This document shows positions 1-6,190 of a DNA stretch of 8,458 nucleotides, one piece after another (positions within the stretch are counted from its first letter, which is position 1; every line of letters starts with the position of its first letter). Under the pieces are notes generated by a model that was given only the letters and a program-made list of their open reading frames with translations, did no database searches and had not been told where the DNA came from. The position numbers and the translations under genes were made by a program. Source of the stretch: JBGOUV01 sp041477815 (GTDB taxonomy: Bacteria > Acidobacteriota > Terriglobia > Bryobacterales > JACQDG01); contig JBGOUV010000303.1 in NCBI GenBank assembly GCA_041477815.1, positions 1 through 8,458 of the forward strand. The letters are read 5' to 3'.

Positions 1-2166
1 ACCGCCATCCTCGACTGGAGCCTCCGCGAGGCGGTCGGCTTCAGCGCCTTTGTCTCCACCGGTTCCATGCTGGACATCGGCTGGGGCGACCTGATCGACT
101 ACTTCGGCGACGACCCCCGCACCCGCAGCATCGTCATCTACATGGAGTCCATCGGCGACGCCCGGGCTTTCCTCTCCGCCGCCCGCGCGGTAGCTCTCAA
201 TAAGCCCATCATCGTCATCAAGGCCGGCCGTACGGAAGCAGCCGCCCAGGCTGCCGCCTCCCACACCGGCGCCCTGGCCGGCTCCGACGCCGTCCTGGAC
301 GCCGCCTTTCGCCGCTCCGGCGTCCTCCGCGTCCACAGCATTGCCGAGGTCTTCTACATGGCCGACGTGCTCGGCAAACAACCCCGGCCCCGCGGCCCGC
401 GCCTGACCATCCTGACCAACGCCGGCGGCCCCGGCGTCCTCGCTACCGACGCGCTGATCCGCGAGGGTGGCGAGCTCGCCCCACTAGCCCCCGCCACCTT
501 GGCGGCCTTCAACCAGCTTCTTCCTCCCCACTGGAGCCACAACAACCCCATCGACATCCTCGGCGACGCCGGCCCCGAGCGCTACGCCCAGGCCGTCCAG
601 ATCGCCGCCCAAGACCCCAACTCCGACGGCCTGCTGGTGGTCCTGACCCCCCAGGCCATGACCGACCCCACCCAGACCGCGGAGCAGCTCAAGCCCTACG
701 CCAAGCTGCCGGGCAAGCCCCTCCTGGCTTCCTGGATGGGCGGCGCCGAGGTCGCCGCCGGCGACGCGATCCTCTCCCGCGCCGGCATCCCGACCTTTCC
801 CTTCCCCGATTCCGCCGCCCGAGCGTTTCAGTACATGTGGCGCTACAGCGAAAATCTCCGCGCCCTCTACGAAACCCCCGTCCTCCCCGCCGACCAGGAC
901 TGCACCCCCGCCCGTGACGTCGCTTCTACGCTGATCGACGGCGCCCGCCAAGCCGGCCGTACCATCCTGACCGAAGCCGAATCCAAGCAACTCCTGGCCG
1001 CCTACTGCATTCCCACCGTCGAAACCCAAGTAGCCCGCTCTGCCGACGAGGCCGTAGCCGCCGCCGACCGCCTGGGCTACCCCGCAGTCCTCAAGCTCTT
1101 CTCCGAGACCATCACCCATAAGACCGATGTAGGTGGCGTCCAGCTCGACCTCCCCGACGCCGCCGCCGTCCGACGGGCCTGGAGCAGCATCGCATCGTCG
1201 GTCCGGGAAAAAGCCGGCCCCGGCAACTTCCTGGGCGTCACCGTCCAGCCCATGATCTCCCGCGACGGCTATGAACTCATCATTGGCAGCAGCATCGACC
1301 CCCAGTTCGGCCCCGTGCTCCTGTTCGGCGCGGGCGGCCAGCTCGTCGAGATCTTCCACGACAGCGCCCTGGGACTCCCCCCCCTCAATACTACCCTAGC
1401 CCGCCGCCTCATGGAGCGTACCCAGATCTTCAAAGCCCTCCCAGGCGTGCGCGGCCGCCGTCCGGTGGACCTCCCCGCCCTGGAGCTCCTCCTGGTCCGC
1501 TTCTCCCGCCTGGTGATCGAGCAGCCCTGGATCCGCGAGATTGACATCAACCCCCTGCTCGCCTCGCCCGACCGTCTCCTGGCGCTGGACGCCCGCGTGG
1601 TCCTGCATCCCGCCGGCACGGCCCCCTTGCCGGAACCCTCCATCCGCCCCTACCCTCAGGAATATGTAGGCTCCTACACCACCCGCGAAGGCGAACCGGT
1701 CACCCTCCGGCCCATCCGTCCCGAGGACGAGCCCCGCATGGTCCAGTTCCACCAGTCCCTCTCGGAAGAGAGTATCCACCTGCGTTTCTTCCGCGCCATG
1801 AACCTCGACCAGCGCGTGGCCCACGAGCGCCTCACCCGCATCTGTTTCATCGACTACGCCCGCGAAATGGCCCTGGTGGCGGAAACCGCCGATCATCGCA
1901 TTGCCGGCGTGGCCCGCCTCATCAAGTCCCGCGACCGCTCGGAAGCGGAATGCGCCATCCTGGTCAGCGACCAGTTCCACGGCCGCGGCCTGGGCACCGA
2001 GCTCCTCCGCCGTCTCCTGGACGTAGCCCGCGCCGAGTCCGTCCACCATATCACCGCCGACATCCTCCCCGAAAACCACACTATGCAACACATCCTCGAG
2101 CGTCTCGGCTTCGAGGTCCGGTACGACGTGGACGAACAACTCGTGAAGGCCCAGATCACGCTGTAG
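1..2166 (+). CDS. Acyl-CoA synthetase (NDP-forming) / GNAT protein acetyltransferase fusion, 5' partial
   Basis: The frame is open from base 1, and the 22 residues before the first ATG (67) already match the family (GFSAFVSTGSM), so the true start lies left of the window. About 721 residues are visible; full-length relatives are roughly 880-900 residues from general knowledge, so the N-terminal CoA-binding domain is mostly missing. Order, numbered from base 1: succinyl-CoA-ligase-like segments with SHTGALAGSD (His at residue 88, nt 262-264), where the phosphorylated His of ADP-forming acyl-CoA synthetases sits; an ATP-grasp domain at about 320-540 (HKTDVGGV, DINPLLAS); a GNAT domain from about 567 (VTLRPIRPEDEP) with the acetyl-CoA loop QFHGRGLG at 658-665 and a candidate catalytic Glu in SEAECAILV. 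This is the Pat/PatZ architecture, which acetylates lysines of metabolic enzymes such as Acs. E. coli PatZ has Asn at the His position, so this protein may keep synthetase activity. The call is firm; substrate and dual activity are inferred. Confidence 0.93.
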   Translation, partial: TAILDWSLREAVGFSAFVSTGSMLDIGWGDLIDYFGDDPRTRSIVIYMESIGDARAFLSAARAVALNKPIIVIKAGRTEAAAQAAASHTGALAGSDAVLDAAFRRSGVLRVHSIAEVFYMADVLGKQPRPRGPRLTILTNAGGPGVLATDALIREGGELAPLAPATLAAFNQLLPPHWSHNNPIDILGDAGPERYAQAVQIAAQDPNSDGLLVVLTPQAMTDPTQTAEQLKPYAKLPGKPLLASWMGGAEVAAGDAILSRAGIPTFPFPDSAARAFQYMWRYSENLRALYETPVLPADQDCTPARDVASTLIDGARQAGRTILTEAESKQLLAAYCIPTVETQVARSADEAVAAADRLGYPAVLKLFSETITHKTDVGGVQLDLPDAAAVRRAWSSIASSVREKAGPGNFLGVTVQPMISRDGYELIIGSSIDPQFGPVLLFGAGGQLVEIFHDSALGLPPLNTTLARRLMERTQIFKALPGVRGRRPVDLPALELLLVRFSRLVIEQPWIREIDINPLLASPDRLLALDARVVLHPAGTAPLPEPSIRPYPQEYVGSYTTREGEPVTLRPIRPEDEPRMVQFHQSLSEESIHLRFFRAMNLDQRVAHERLTRICFIDYAREMALVAETADHRIAGVARLIKSRDRSEAECAILVSDQFHGRGLGTELLRRLLDVARAESVHHITADILPENHTMQHILERLGFEVRYDVDEQLVKAQITL

Positions 2167-2177
2167 CCGGAAGAGGC

Positions 2178-2183
2178 TACAAT
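2178..2183 (+). promoter_or_regulatory. Possible -10 box (TACAAT) before the nucleotidyltransferase gene
   Basis: GCTACAAT ends 15 nt before the ATG at 2199 in the short gap after the acyltransferase stop. The hexamer matches TATAAT at 5 of 6 positions, but no convincing -35 lies 16-18 nt upstream. It resembles the GCTACCAT and GCTACGAT boxes before the tRNA and the propeller gene. If used, the leader would be only about 9 nt. Weak evidence. Confidence 0.3.
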
Positions 2184-2198
2184 ACCGATGACAGCCTC

Positions 2199-3269
2199 AT
2201 GGGCGAGATATCCCTCAAGTCGTCGGTGGAAGACCTGCAACGATCTTTAAACTGCGAATGGCCTGCCATCACCGCGGCCTCCCGCACTGCTCACGAGACT
2301 CAAGCCTTGCTCCGGCGCCGACTGGATGATCTGGATTCCGAAGACACCAGCATCGTGGTCTTCGGTTCCCTGGCACGCGAAGAGTTCACCGCCGGGAGCG
2401 ACCTGGACTGGACGTTGCTGATCGACGGCCACTCCGATCCGCAGCATCTCTCTGCGACTCAGGATGTAACCAGACGTCTTGAGGAAGACCGTATTTCCGG
2501 ACCCGGACGCGAGCGGACCTTTGGCAGAATGGCCTTCAGCCACAACATCATCCACCAGATTGGTGGCGAAGACGATACCAATCGGAACATTACCCAGCGT
2601 ATACTCCTGCTTCTCGAATCCGTGCCCGTGGCACAACGGATAGCGTACGATCGGGTGGTGAAAAACATCCTCCAGCGCTACTTGCTGGAGGATCGCGGGC
2701 TTTGGCACGGTAGCAAGGCTCACAAGGTTCCTCGCTTCCTGCTCAATGATATCGTTCGCTACTGGCGCACTGTGGCGGTGGATTTCGCCTATAAGCAGCG
2801 AGAACGGGCCGGCAAGGGGTTCGCCCTGCGGAACGCCAAGCTGAGGATGTCACGCAAGCTGGTCTTCGTCGCCGGGCTCTTGACGTGCTTCGGATGCCAC
2901 CTTTATCTTCCCGAGAACATCAAGGCGTCGATCTTCGGCCCGAAGCCCAATCCGGCGCCCCTAATCGACCATTTACTCCGCTACGTCGAAGCGACTCCTC
3001 TCAGAATACTGGCCTACGAGCTGCTTGAGCAGCCCCATCCGGCCGCAGCCCGAAACCTTTTCGACGCCTACAACCATTTCCTTGGCCTGCTCGCCGATCA
3101 GGACAGCCGGGATCGCTTGGAGTCCCTAACCTTTGATGAATTGCAGGGAGACCCAATCTTCAGACAGGTCCGCCAGATCGGCCGCCAATTCGACAAGGGT
3201 CTACAACAGCTCTTTTTCGACCCTCGTTCCCGGCTCTACGAACTTACTATTCGATATGGAGTGTTTTGA
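2199..3269 (+). CDS. Nucleotidyltransferase-fold protein with helical C-terminal domain
   Basis: A 356-residue protein. The open frame runs further upstream (from 1950) inside the previous gene, but that part is an Arg/Pro-rich shadow; ATG 2199 is the first plausible start after the stop at 2166. GTG 2226 is the alternative. GGAAGAGG at 2169-2176 is too far away to be a good Shine-Dalgarno. Residues 52-77 carry the Pol-beta-type nucleotidyltransferase signature: strand IVVFGS (G56, S57) followed by SDLD with D68 and D70 as metal-binding Asp candidates. After it come GGEDDTNRN (122-130) and a mostly helical half with FLLNDIVRYWR (180-190), resembling the all-alpha partner domains of DUF294/GlnD-like enzymes. 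No signal peptide is seen; residues 221-232 are hydrophobic but too short to call a membrane span. It would transfer a nucleotidyl group to an unknown target. Codon use is looser than in the gene upstream (ATA, CGA, AGA, GGA all occur), suggesting transfer. It is coupled to the next gene. The fold is well supported; the function is unknown. Confidence 0.85.
   Translation: MGEISLKSSVEDLQRSLNCEWPAITAASRTAHETQALLRRRLDDLDSEDTSIVVFGSLAREEFTAGSDLDWTLLIDGHSDPQHLSATQDVTRRLEEDRISGPGRERTFGRMAFSHNIIHQIGGEDDTNRNITQRILLLLESVPVAQRIAYDRVVKNILQRYLLEDRGLWHGSKAHKVPRFLLNDIVRYWRTVAVDFAYKQRERAGKGFALRNAKLRMSRKLVFVAGLLTCFGCHLYLPENIKASIFGPKPNPAPLIDHLLRYVEATPLRILAYELLEQPHPAAARNLFDAYNHFLGLLADQDSRDRLESLTFDELQGDPIFRQVRQIGRQFDKGLQQLFFDPRSRLYELTIRYGVF
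2667..2693. repeat. Perfect 10-bp inverted repeat (hairpin) inside the nucleotidyltransferase gene
   Basis: ATCCTCCAGC (2667-2676) and its exact reverse complement GCTGGAGGAT (2684-2693) flank a 7-nt loop, GCTACTT. Either strand as RNA would form a strong stem-loop. It lies within codons for ILQRYLLED and is not followed by a T-run, so it is not an obvious terminator. A role is unproven. Confidence 0.75.
3258..3261 (+). promoter_or_regulatory. Shine-Dalgarno GGAG deciding the TIM-barrel start
   Basis: GGAG sits 7 nt before ATG 3269, inside the last codons of the nucleotidyltransferase gene. It supports ATG 3269 over the adjacent TTG at 3266. Stop TGA (3267-3269) and the ATG share one base, a standard arrangement for translational coupling. 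Confidence 0.7.
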
Positions 3270-3982
3270 TGAGACGTTTCGGCTTTTCAACCGGCGCCCT
3301 GGCCGGCGGCGACTTCCGTCGGGCCTTGGCCATGTTGCGAGACCTGCCCGCGACCTGCGTGGAGCTGTCGGCTCTTCGTCTCCCGGAGCTGGAGCCCCTG
3401 ATGCAGACCCTCGATCACTTGGACCTTTCCGGTTTTTCCTATGTCGCGGTCCATGCTCCCAGCCGTTTCGACCCCGCCGAAGAGCCGGACGTGATTCGGC
3501 AATTGCAGCGAGCGGCGGCTCGTCGATTCCCTATTGTCTTGCATCCGGACGCCATCCACGTGCCCGAGCGCTGGTCGGTCTTCCAAGATCTGCTCCTGAT
3601 CGAGAACATGGATAAACGAAAGGCGACAGGACGGAGCGTTCCGGAGTTGACCGAAGTTTTTGGCCGGCTGCCCGAGGCCCGCTTCTGTTTCGACATCGGC
3701 CATGCCCGGCAGTTCGACAGCACCATGACCGAGGCTTTTCTCCTGCTCCGCGCCTTTGGCCGGCGGCTTCACCAGGTTCACCTGAGCGAAGTCAGCTCCC
3801 ACAACCGGCACAACCGCCTGTCGTTCGGCGCCATTCATGCCTTCCGCGAGGTCTCCCATCTGATCCCGGAAGAGATCCCCATAATCCTGGAGACCCCGCT
3901 GCAGCCTGAAGAGGCGGAACTAGAGTTGGCTCGGGCGGCGGAAGCGCTGCCGGCGCCGGTCACCGCCCCCGCCTGGCGCTAA
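3269..3982 (+). CDS. TIM-barrel protein of the AP endonuclease 2 / xylose isomerase-like superfamily
   Basis: A 237-residue protein, shorter than endonuclease IV (Nfo, about 285). Metal-ligand-type residues fall in the order seen in Nfo: H62 (VHAP), H92 (LHPD), E112 (LLIENM), D142 and H145 (CFDIGHA), H171 (VHLSE), then NRHNRLSFG (179-187), which lines up with DRHHSLGEG of E. coli Nfo (N179 for the Asp, H181 for the His), and E208 in IPIILETP, close to IPLILET of Nfo. By eye, then, nearly the whole three-metal site is kept, with one Asp-to-Asn change. Family members are either phosphodiester-cleaving endonucleases or sugar (phosphate) isomerases/epimerases, and the sequence alone does not decide. 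It looks cytoplasmic. It overlaps the nucleotidyltransferase stop by one base and has its own GGAG, so the two are very likely co-translated and act together. Fold confident, activity open. Confidence 0.85.
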   Translation: MRRFGFSTGALAGGDFRRALAMLRDLPATCVELSALRLPELEPLMQTLDHLDLSGFSYVAVHAPSRFDPAEEPDVIRQLQRAAARRFPIVLHPDAIHVPERWSVFQDLLLIENMDKRKATGRSVPELTEVFGRLPEARFCFDIGHARQFDSTMTEAFLLLRAFGRRLHQVHLSEVSSHNRHNRLSFGAIHAFREVSHLIPEEIPIILETPLQPEEAELELARAAEALPAPVTAPAWR

Positions 3983-4007
3983 ATCCGGGAAGTCTACGCC
4001 TTTCTCC

Positions 4008-4051
4008 TGCGGGGCGCGACTTCGCCACCCAGGTTCCACCCAGGCCCCGCA
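4008..4051. repeat. 8-bp inverted repeat enclosing a 9-bp direct repeat in the intergenic region
   Basis: TGCGGGGC (4008-4015) and GCCCCGCA (4044-4051) are exact reverse complements around a 28-nt loop. The loop holds two copies of CCACCCAGG (4025-4033 and 4036-4044, 11-bp spacing, about one helical turn). This could be a protein-binding site or a folded 3' end of the upstream mRNA; nothing decides which. Confidence 0.45.
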
Positions 4052-4080
4052 ACGTCCCAGGCGGCCTGCGTCCCATTTTT
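4041..4080 (+). terminator. Weak candidate terminator after the TIM-barrel gene
   Basis: CAGGCC (4041-4046) pairs with GGCCTG (4063-4068) around a 16-nt loop, and a T5 run begins 7 nt after the stem (4076-4080). The stem is short, the loop large and the T-run displaced, so this is only a weak intrinsic terminator. It competes with the larger 4008-4051 stem, which shares bases with it. Confidence 0.25.
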
Positions 4081-4103
4081 GATTTTTGCCTTTTGACTTT
4101 TGA
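4076..4103 (+). repeat. Four tandem heptamers (YTTTTGM)
   Basis: Read in steps of seven: TTTTTGA, TTTTTGC, CTTTTGA, CTTTTGA. This T-rich island stands out in the GC-rich surroundings, and its last units supply the -35 element of the esterase promoter. Copy-number change here could alter promoter strength or curvature. Confidence 0.7.
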
Positions 4104-4121
4104 TTTGGTTTCCCTTATAAC
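4093..4121 (+). promoter_or_regulatory. Sigma-70-type promoter for the esterase, predicted leaderless
   Basis: TTGACT (4093-4098, 5 of 6 to consensus) and TATAAC (4116-4121, 5 of 6) are separated by exactly 17 nt. The normal start about 7 nt after the -10 falls on the ATG at 4128. No Shine-Dalgarno precedes the ATG, in line with a leaderless transcript. Confidence 0.7.
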
Positions 4122-4127
4122 CCTCCT

Positions 4128-5015
4128 ATGCTCCGAACCCTAACCATACTCCTCACCCTTGCCGCCTCCTCCCCCGCCCAGCTTTCCGACACCGCCGCCT
4201 GGGCCGCCTACGTCGCCAGCCAGTACCGCCTCCTCCCCAACGTCACCTACCTCACCTCCAACAACTACGACTCCAAGCTGGACCTGTATCTCTCCCGCGA
4301 CGAGTCCCGTCCTGCCCCCACGCTCATCTATATCCACGGCGGCGGCTGGACCGGCGGCTCCAAGGAAGGCAGCATCCTCTCCACCGTCCCCTACCTCGAA
4401 ATGGGCTGGAACGTGGTCAACGTCGAGTACCGCCTCGCCCGCGTCTCCCTGGCCCCCGCCGCTGTGGAGGACTGCCTCTGCGCCCTCCGCTGGATCATCC
4501 GCAACGCCAAGCAATACAACCTCGACACCAACCGCCTGGTCCTTACCGGCAACTCCGCCGGCGGACACCTCGCCCTCACCACCGGCATGATCCCCGCCTC
4601 CGCCGGTCTCGATCGCCTCTGCCCGGGCAAAGAGGACCTCAAAGTCGCCGCCATCATCAACTGGTACGGCATCACCGACGTGCCGGACATCCTGGAAGGC
4701 CCCATGATGCAGGCCTACGCCGTCAACTGGCTGGGCAACTTCGAGAACCGCAAAGACATCGGATGGCGCGTCTCCCCCTTGAAGTACGTGCGCCCCGGCC
4801 TGCCCCCCATCCTGACCATCCACGGCGATGCCGACACCACCGTCCCCTACACCCACGCCACGCGCCTTCAGGAGGCCTTGACGAAAGCCGGCGTCCCCAA
4901 CCAGCTAGTCACCATCCCCGGCGGCAAGCACGGCGGCTTCTCCCGCGAGGAAATGCTCCGGATCTTCACCACCATCCGCCAGTTCCTGACCAAGAACAAC
5001 CTTCTGAGCCGGTGA
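4128..5015 (+). CDS. Secreted alpha/beta-hydrolase, BD-FAE/hormone-sensitive-lipase-like esterase
   Basis: A 295-residue protein. Residues 1 to about 17 form a signal peptide (short basic start MLR, hydrophobic TLTILLTLAA, then SSPA before Gln), so it is probably exported. The alpha/beta-hydrolase landmarks are complete: oxyanion motif HGGGW (70-74), nucleophile elbow GNSAG with S143, acid D236 in HGDADTTVP, and catalytic H268 in GGKHGG. NVEYRLA (99-104) after the oxyanion strand is typical of this group. It likely hydrolyses small carboxylic esters, possibly acetyl or feruloyl groups on plant polysaccharides, but no neighbour tells the substrate. The start is fixed by the signal peptide and by the promoter just upstream. 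Its stop lies 7 nt from the stop of the leftward TPR remnant, so the two converge with no terminator between them. Confidence 0.93.
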   Translation: MLRTLTILLTLAASSPAQLSDTAAWAAYVASQYRLLPNVTYLTSNNYDSKLDLYLSRDESRPAPTLIYIHGGGWTGGSKEGSILSTVPYLEMGWNVVNVEYRLARVSLAPAAVEDCLCALRWIIRNAKQYNLDTNRLVLTGNSAGGHLALTTGMIPASAGLDRLCPGKEDLKVAAIINWYGITDVPDILEGPMMQAYAVNWLGNFENRKDIGWRVSPLKYVRPGLPPILTIHGDADTTVPYTHATRLQEALTKAGVPNQLVTIPGGKHGGFSREEMLRIFTTIRQFLTKNNLLSR

Positions 5016-5022
5016 GGGGCAA

Positions 5023-6050
5023 CTACGGCAGGCCGATTCTTCGGACCAGGTCGGCGAACCGGGCCTCCCCCCGGAGCGGCTTGAACATTGGATCCACTTT
5101 GAGATACGCCAGCCACCCGGACCGGTCTTCGTAGCCTTTCTCCAGCCACTGGAACGCCTGGTCCTTCTCTCCCACCGCCCCGCAGATCACCGCCAGCCAC
5201 ACCGGCTGCACATAGGTCTGCTGGGACCGCTCTTTCAATTCCTGCAGCAAGCGCAGCGCCGGCTCCCGCCGCCCCATGACCGCGTACGCGTACCCCAACG
5301 CCGCCAGCTCATTGCTGTTGCCTTCCGACAGATCCAGGGCCTTCTGAAATTCGCCCAGGGCCTCCAGGTGGGCCCCTTTCTCAAGCAGCGCGCGTCCCAG
5401 CGCCCCGTGGGCCGCCGCGAAATTCGGATCCAGCCCCAGCGTCTTGCGCGCCTGCTCCACCGCCGCGTCCGCTCGCCCGGCGTCCACCAGCGCCGTGGCC
5501 AGCGCCCGGTTCAGATCCAGCGACACCGGCTCCAGCTCCACCGCCCGCCGGGCCTCCGCCAGGGCCTGGTCCATCTTACCCGCCAATAGAAGATACTCGC
5601 TATACCAATGATGCCCGGTGGCGTAGTTGGGGTTCCGCTGGAGGGCTCCCCGCAGCTCCGCCTCGGCGTCCGTCCAGGCCCAGTCGTGGATGAGCTTGGT
5701 CCATCCCAGCGACGCGTGCGCCACCCCCAGGGTGTCGTCGAGCCGCAGCGCCTCCAGCGCGGCCTGCTTCGCCCGCGCGGCATCACTTCTCGCGCCGGCA
5801 GCACGTTGTAGTCCGCCGGCAGGGCGTAGGCGTCGGTCAGACCGGCCTGCGCCAGCGCGTATTTGTCGTCCTGGGCGATGGCCTGCCGGAACAAGTCGAT
5901 GCCCTGCTGCATCCCCTCCAGCGTCCGCTTGTTCCATTGAAATCGCCCCTGCAGGTAAAGCTGATAGGCTTGGGAGTTCTCCGTCCGCCGCTTGGCCATG
6001 CGCTGCTGGTCTTCGCCGGTCTTCCGGGGCAGCCTGGGTATCGACTTCAC
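5023..6050 (-). pseudogene. TPR-protein remnant: frameshifted and missing its N-terminal domains
   Basis: Two minus-strand frames together give one continuous TPR sequence. The first (6050 down to about 5778) reads KTGEDQQRMAKRRTEN, AYQLYLQGRFQWNKRT and ends ...LPAREVMP; the second (about 5775 down to 5023) continues RAKQAALEALRLDDTLGVAHASLGW and ends in KVDPMFKPLRGEARFADLVRRIGLP. Two surplus bases (5776-5777) in a CGCGCG run break the frame. Joined, about 341 residues hold several TPR units (NPNYATGHHWYSEYLLLAGKMDQA, DPNFAAAHGALGRALLEKG). This is the usual tail of large acidobacterial proteins that begin with a Ser/Thr kinase or a winged-helix DNA-binding domain. Here recognisable similarity starts near 6035, an in-frame TAG lies four codons before GTG 6050, and the tRNA follows, so the N-terminal domains are absent. 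A sequencing or assembly error could explain the frameshift but not the missing front end. Confidence 0.8.
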
Positions 6051-6057
6051 GGAGGTG

Positions 6058-6066
6058 TGCTACCAT
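6058..6066 (+). promoter_or_regulatory. Extended -10 box (TGCTACCAT) for tRNA-Ser
   Basis: TGC-TACCAT is an extended -10 (TGn before a TAnnnT hexamer). Transcription would start near 6073, giving a 5' leader of about 19 nt before the tRNA at 6092. The -35 is poor; TCGACT at 6041-6046 is too close. It lies just outside the TPR remnant on the other strand. Confidence 0.4.
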
Positions 6067-6091
6067 TGCTGTAGGCGGCCGCCCCACCTGC

Positions 6092-6184
6092 GGAGAGGTG
6101 CTGGAGTGGTCGAACAGGGCTGCCTGCTAAGCAGTTACACTGGCAAAACCGGTGTCGGGGGTTCGAATCCCCCCCTCTCCGCCA
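6092..6184 (+). tRNA. tRNA-Ser(GCU)
   Basis: Acceptor stem GGAGAGG (6092-6098) pairs fully with CCTCTCC (6174-6180), followed by G discriminator and an encoded CCA (6182-6184). Anticodon loop CTGCTAA (6124-6130) carries GCT at 6126-6128, flanked by GCTGC and GCAGT with one G-U pair, so it reads AGC/AGU serine codons. A long variable arm (ACACTGG and CCGGTGT around CAAAA) marks it as class II, and the T arm is GGGGG-TTCGAAT-CCCCC. The G discriminator and long variable arm agree with serine. It ends 6 nt before the stop of the leftward propeller gene, so the two converge. Confidence 0.96.
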
Positions 6185-6190
6185 GAGTTC

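Noticed and set aside
484..1359. Long minus-strand open frame opposite the acyl-CoA synthetase
   Set aside because: Gly/Asp/Val-rich low-complexity translation, the usual antisense shadow of a GC-rich gene with strong codon bias.
1396..2139. Minus-strand open frame opposite the GNAT region
   Set aside because: Antisense shadow of a clearly real domain; no motif in its own translation.
1950..2198. Upstream extension of the nucleotidyltransferase frame
   Set aside because: Arg/Pro/His-rich and overlaps the GNAT coding end in another frame; the family-like sequence begins after 2199.
2188..2250. 20-codon ORF with ATG 11 nt after GGAAGAGG, a possible leader peptide
   Set aside because: It overlaps the nucleotidyltransferase start out of frame; its composition shows no leader-peptide signature such as runs of regulatory codons.
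3133..3615. Plus-strand frame across the nucleotidyltransferase/TIM-barrel junction
   Set aside because: Arg/Pro/Ser-rich shadow; both overlapped frames have recognisable folds.
4159..4590. Pro/Ser/Thr-rich plus-strand frame within the esterase
   Set aside because: Out-of-frame reading of C-ending codons, not a real proline-rich protein.
4140..4856. Minus-strand frame opposite the esterase
   Set aside because: Gly/Val/Asp-rich shadow; the opposite strand has a full catalytic triad and signal peptide.
5511..5775. Continuation of the upstream TPR frame past the frameshift
   Set aside because: Becomes Arg/Trp/Pro-rich right after the CG run, while TPR sequence continues in the other frame.
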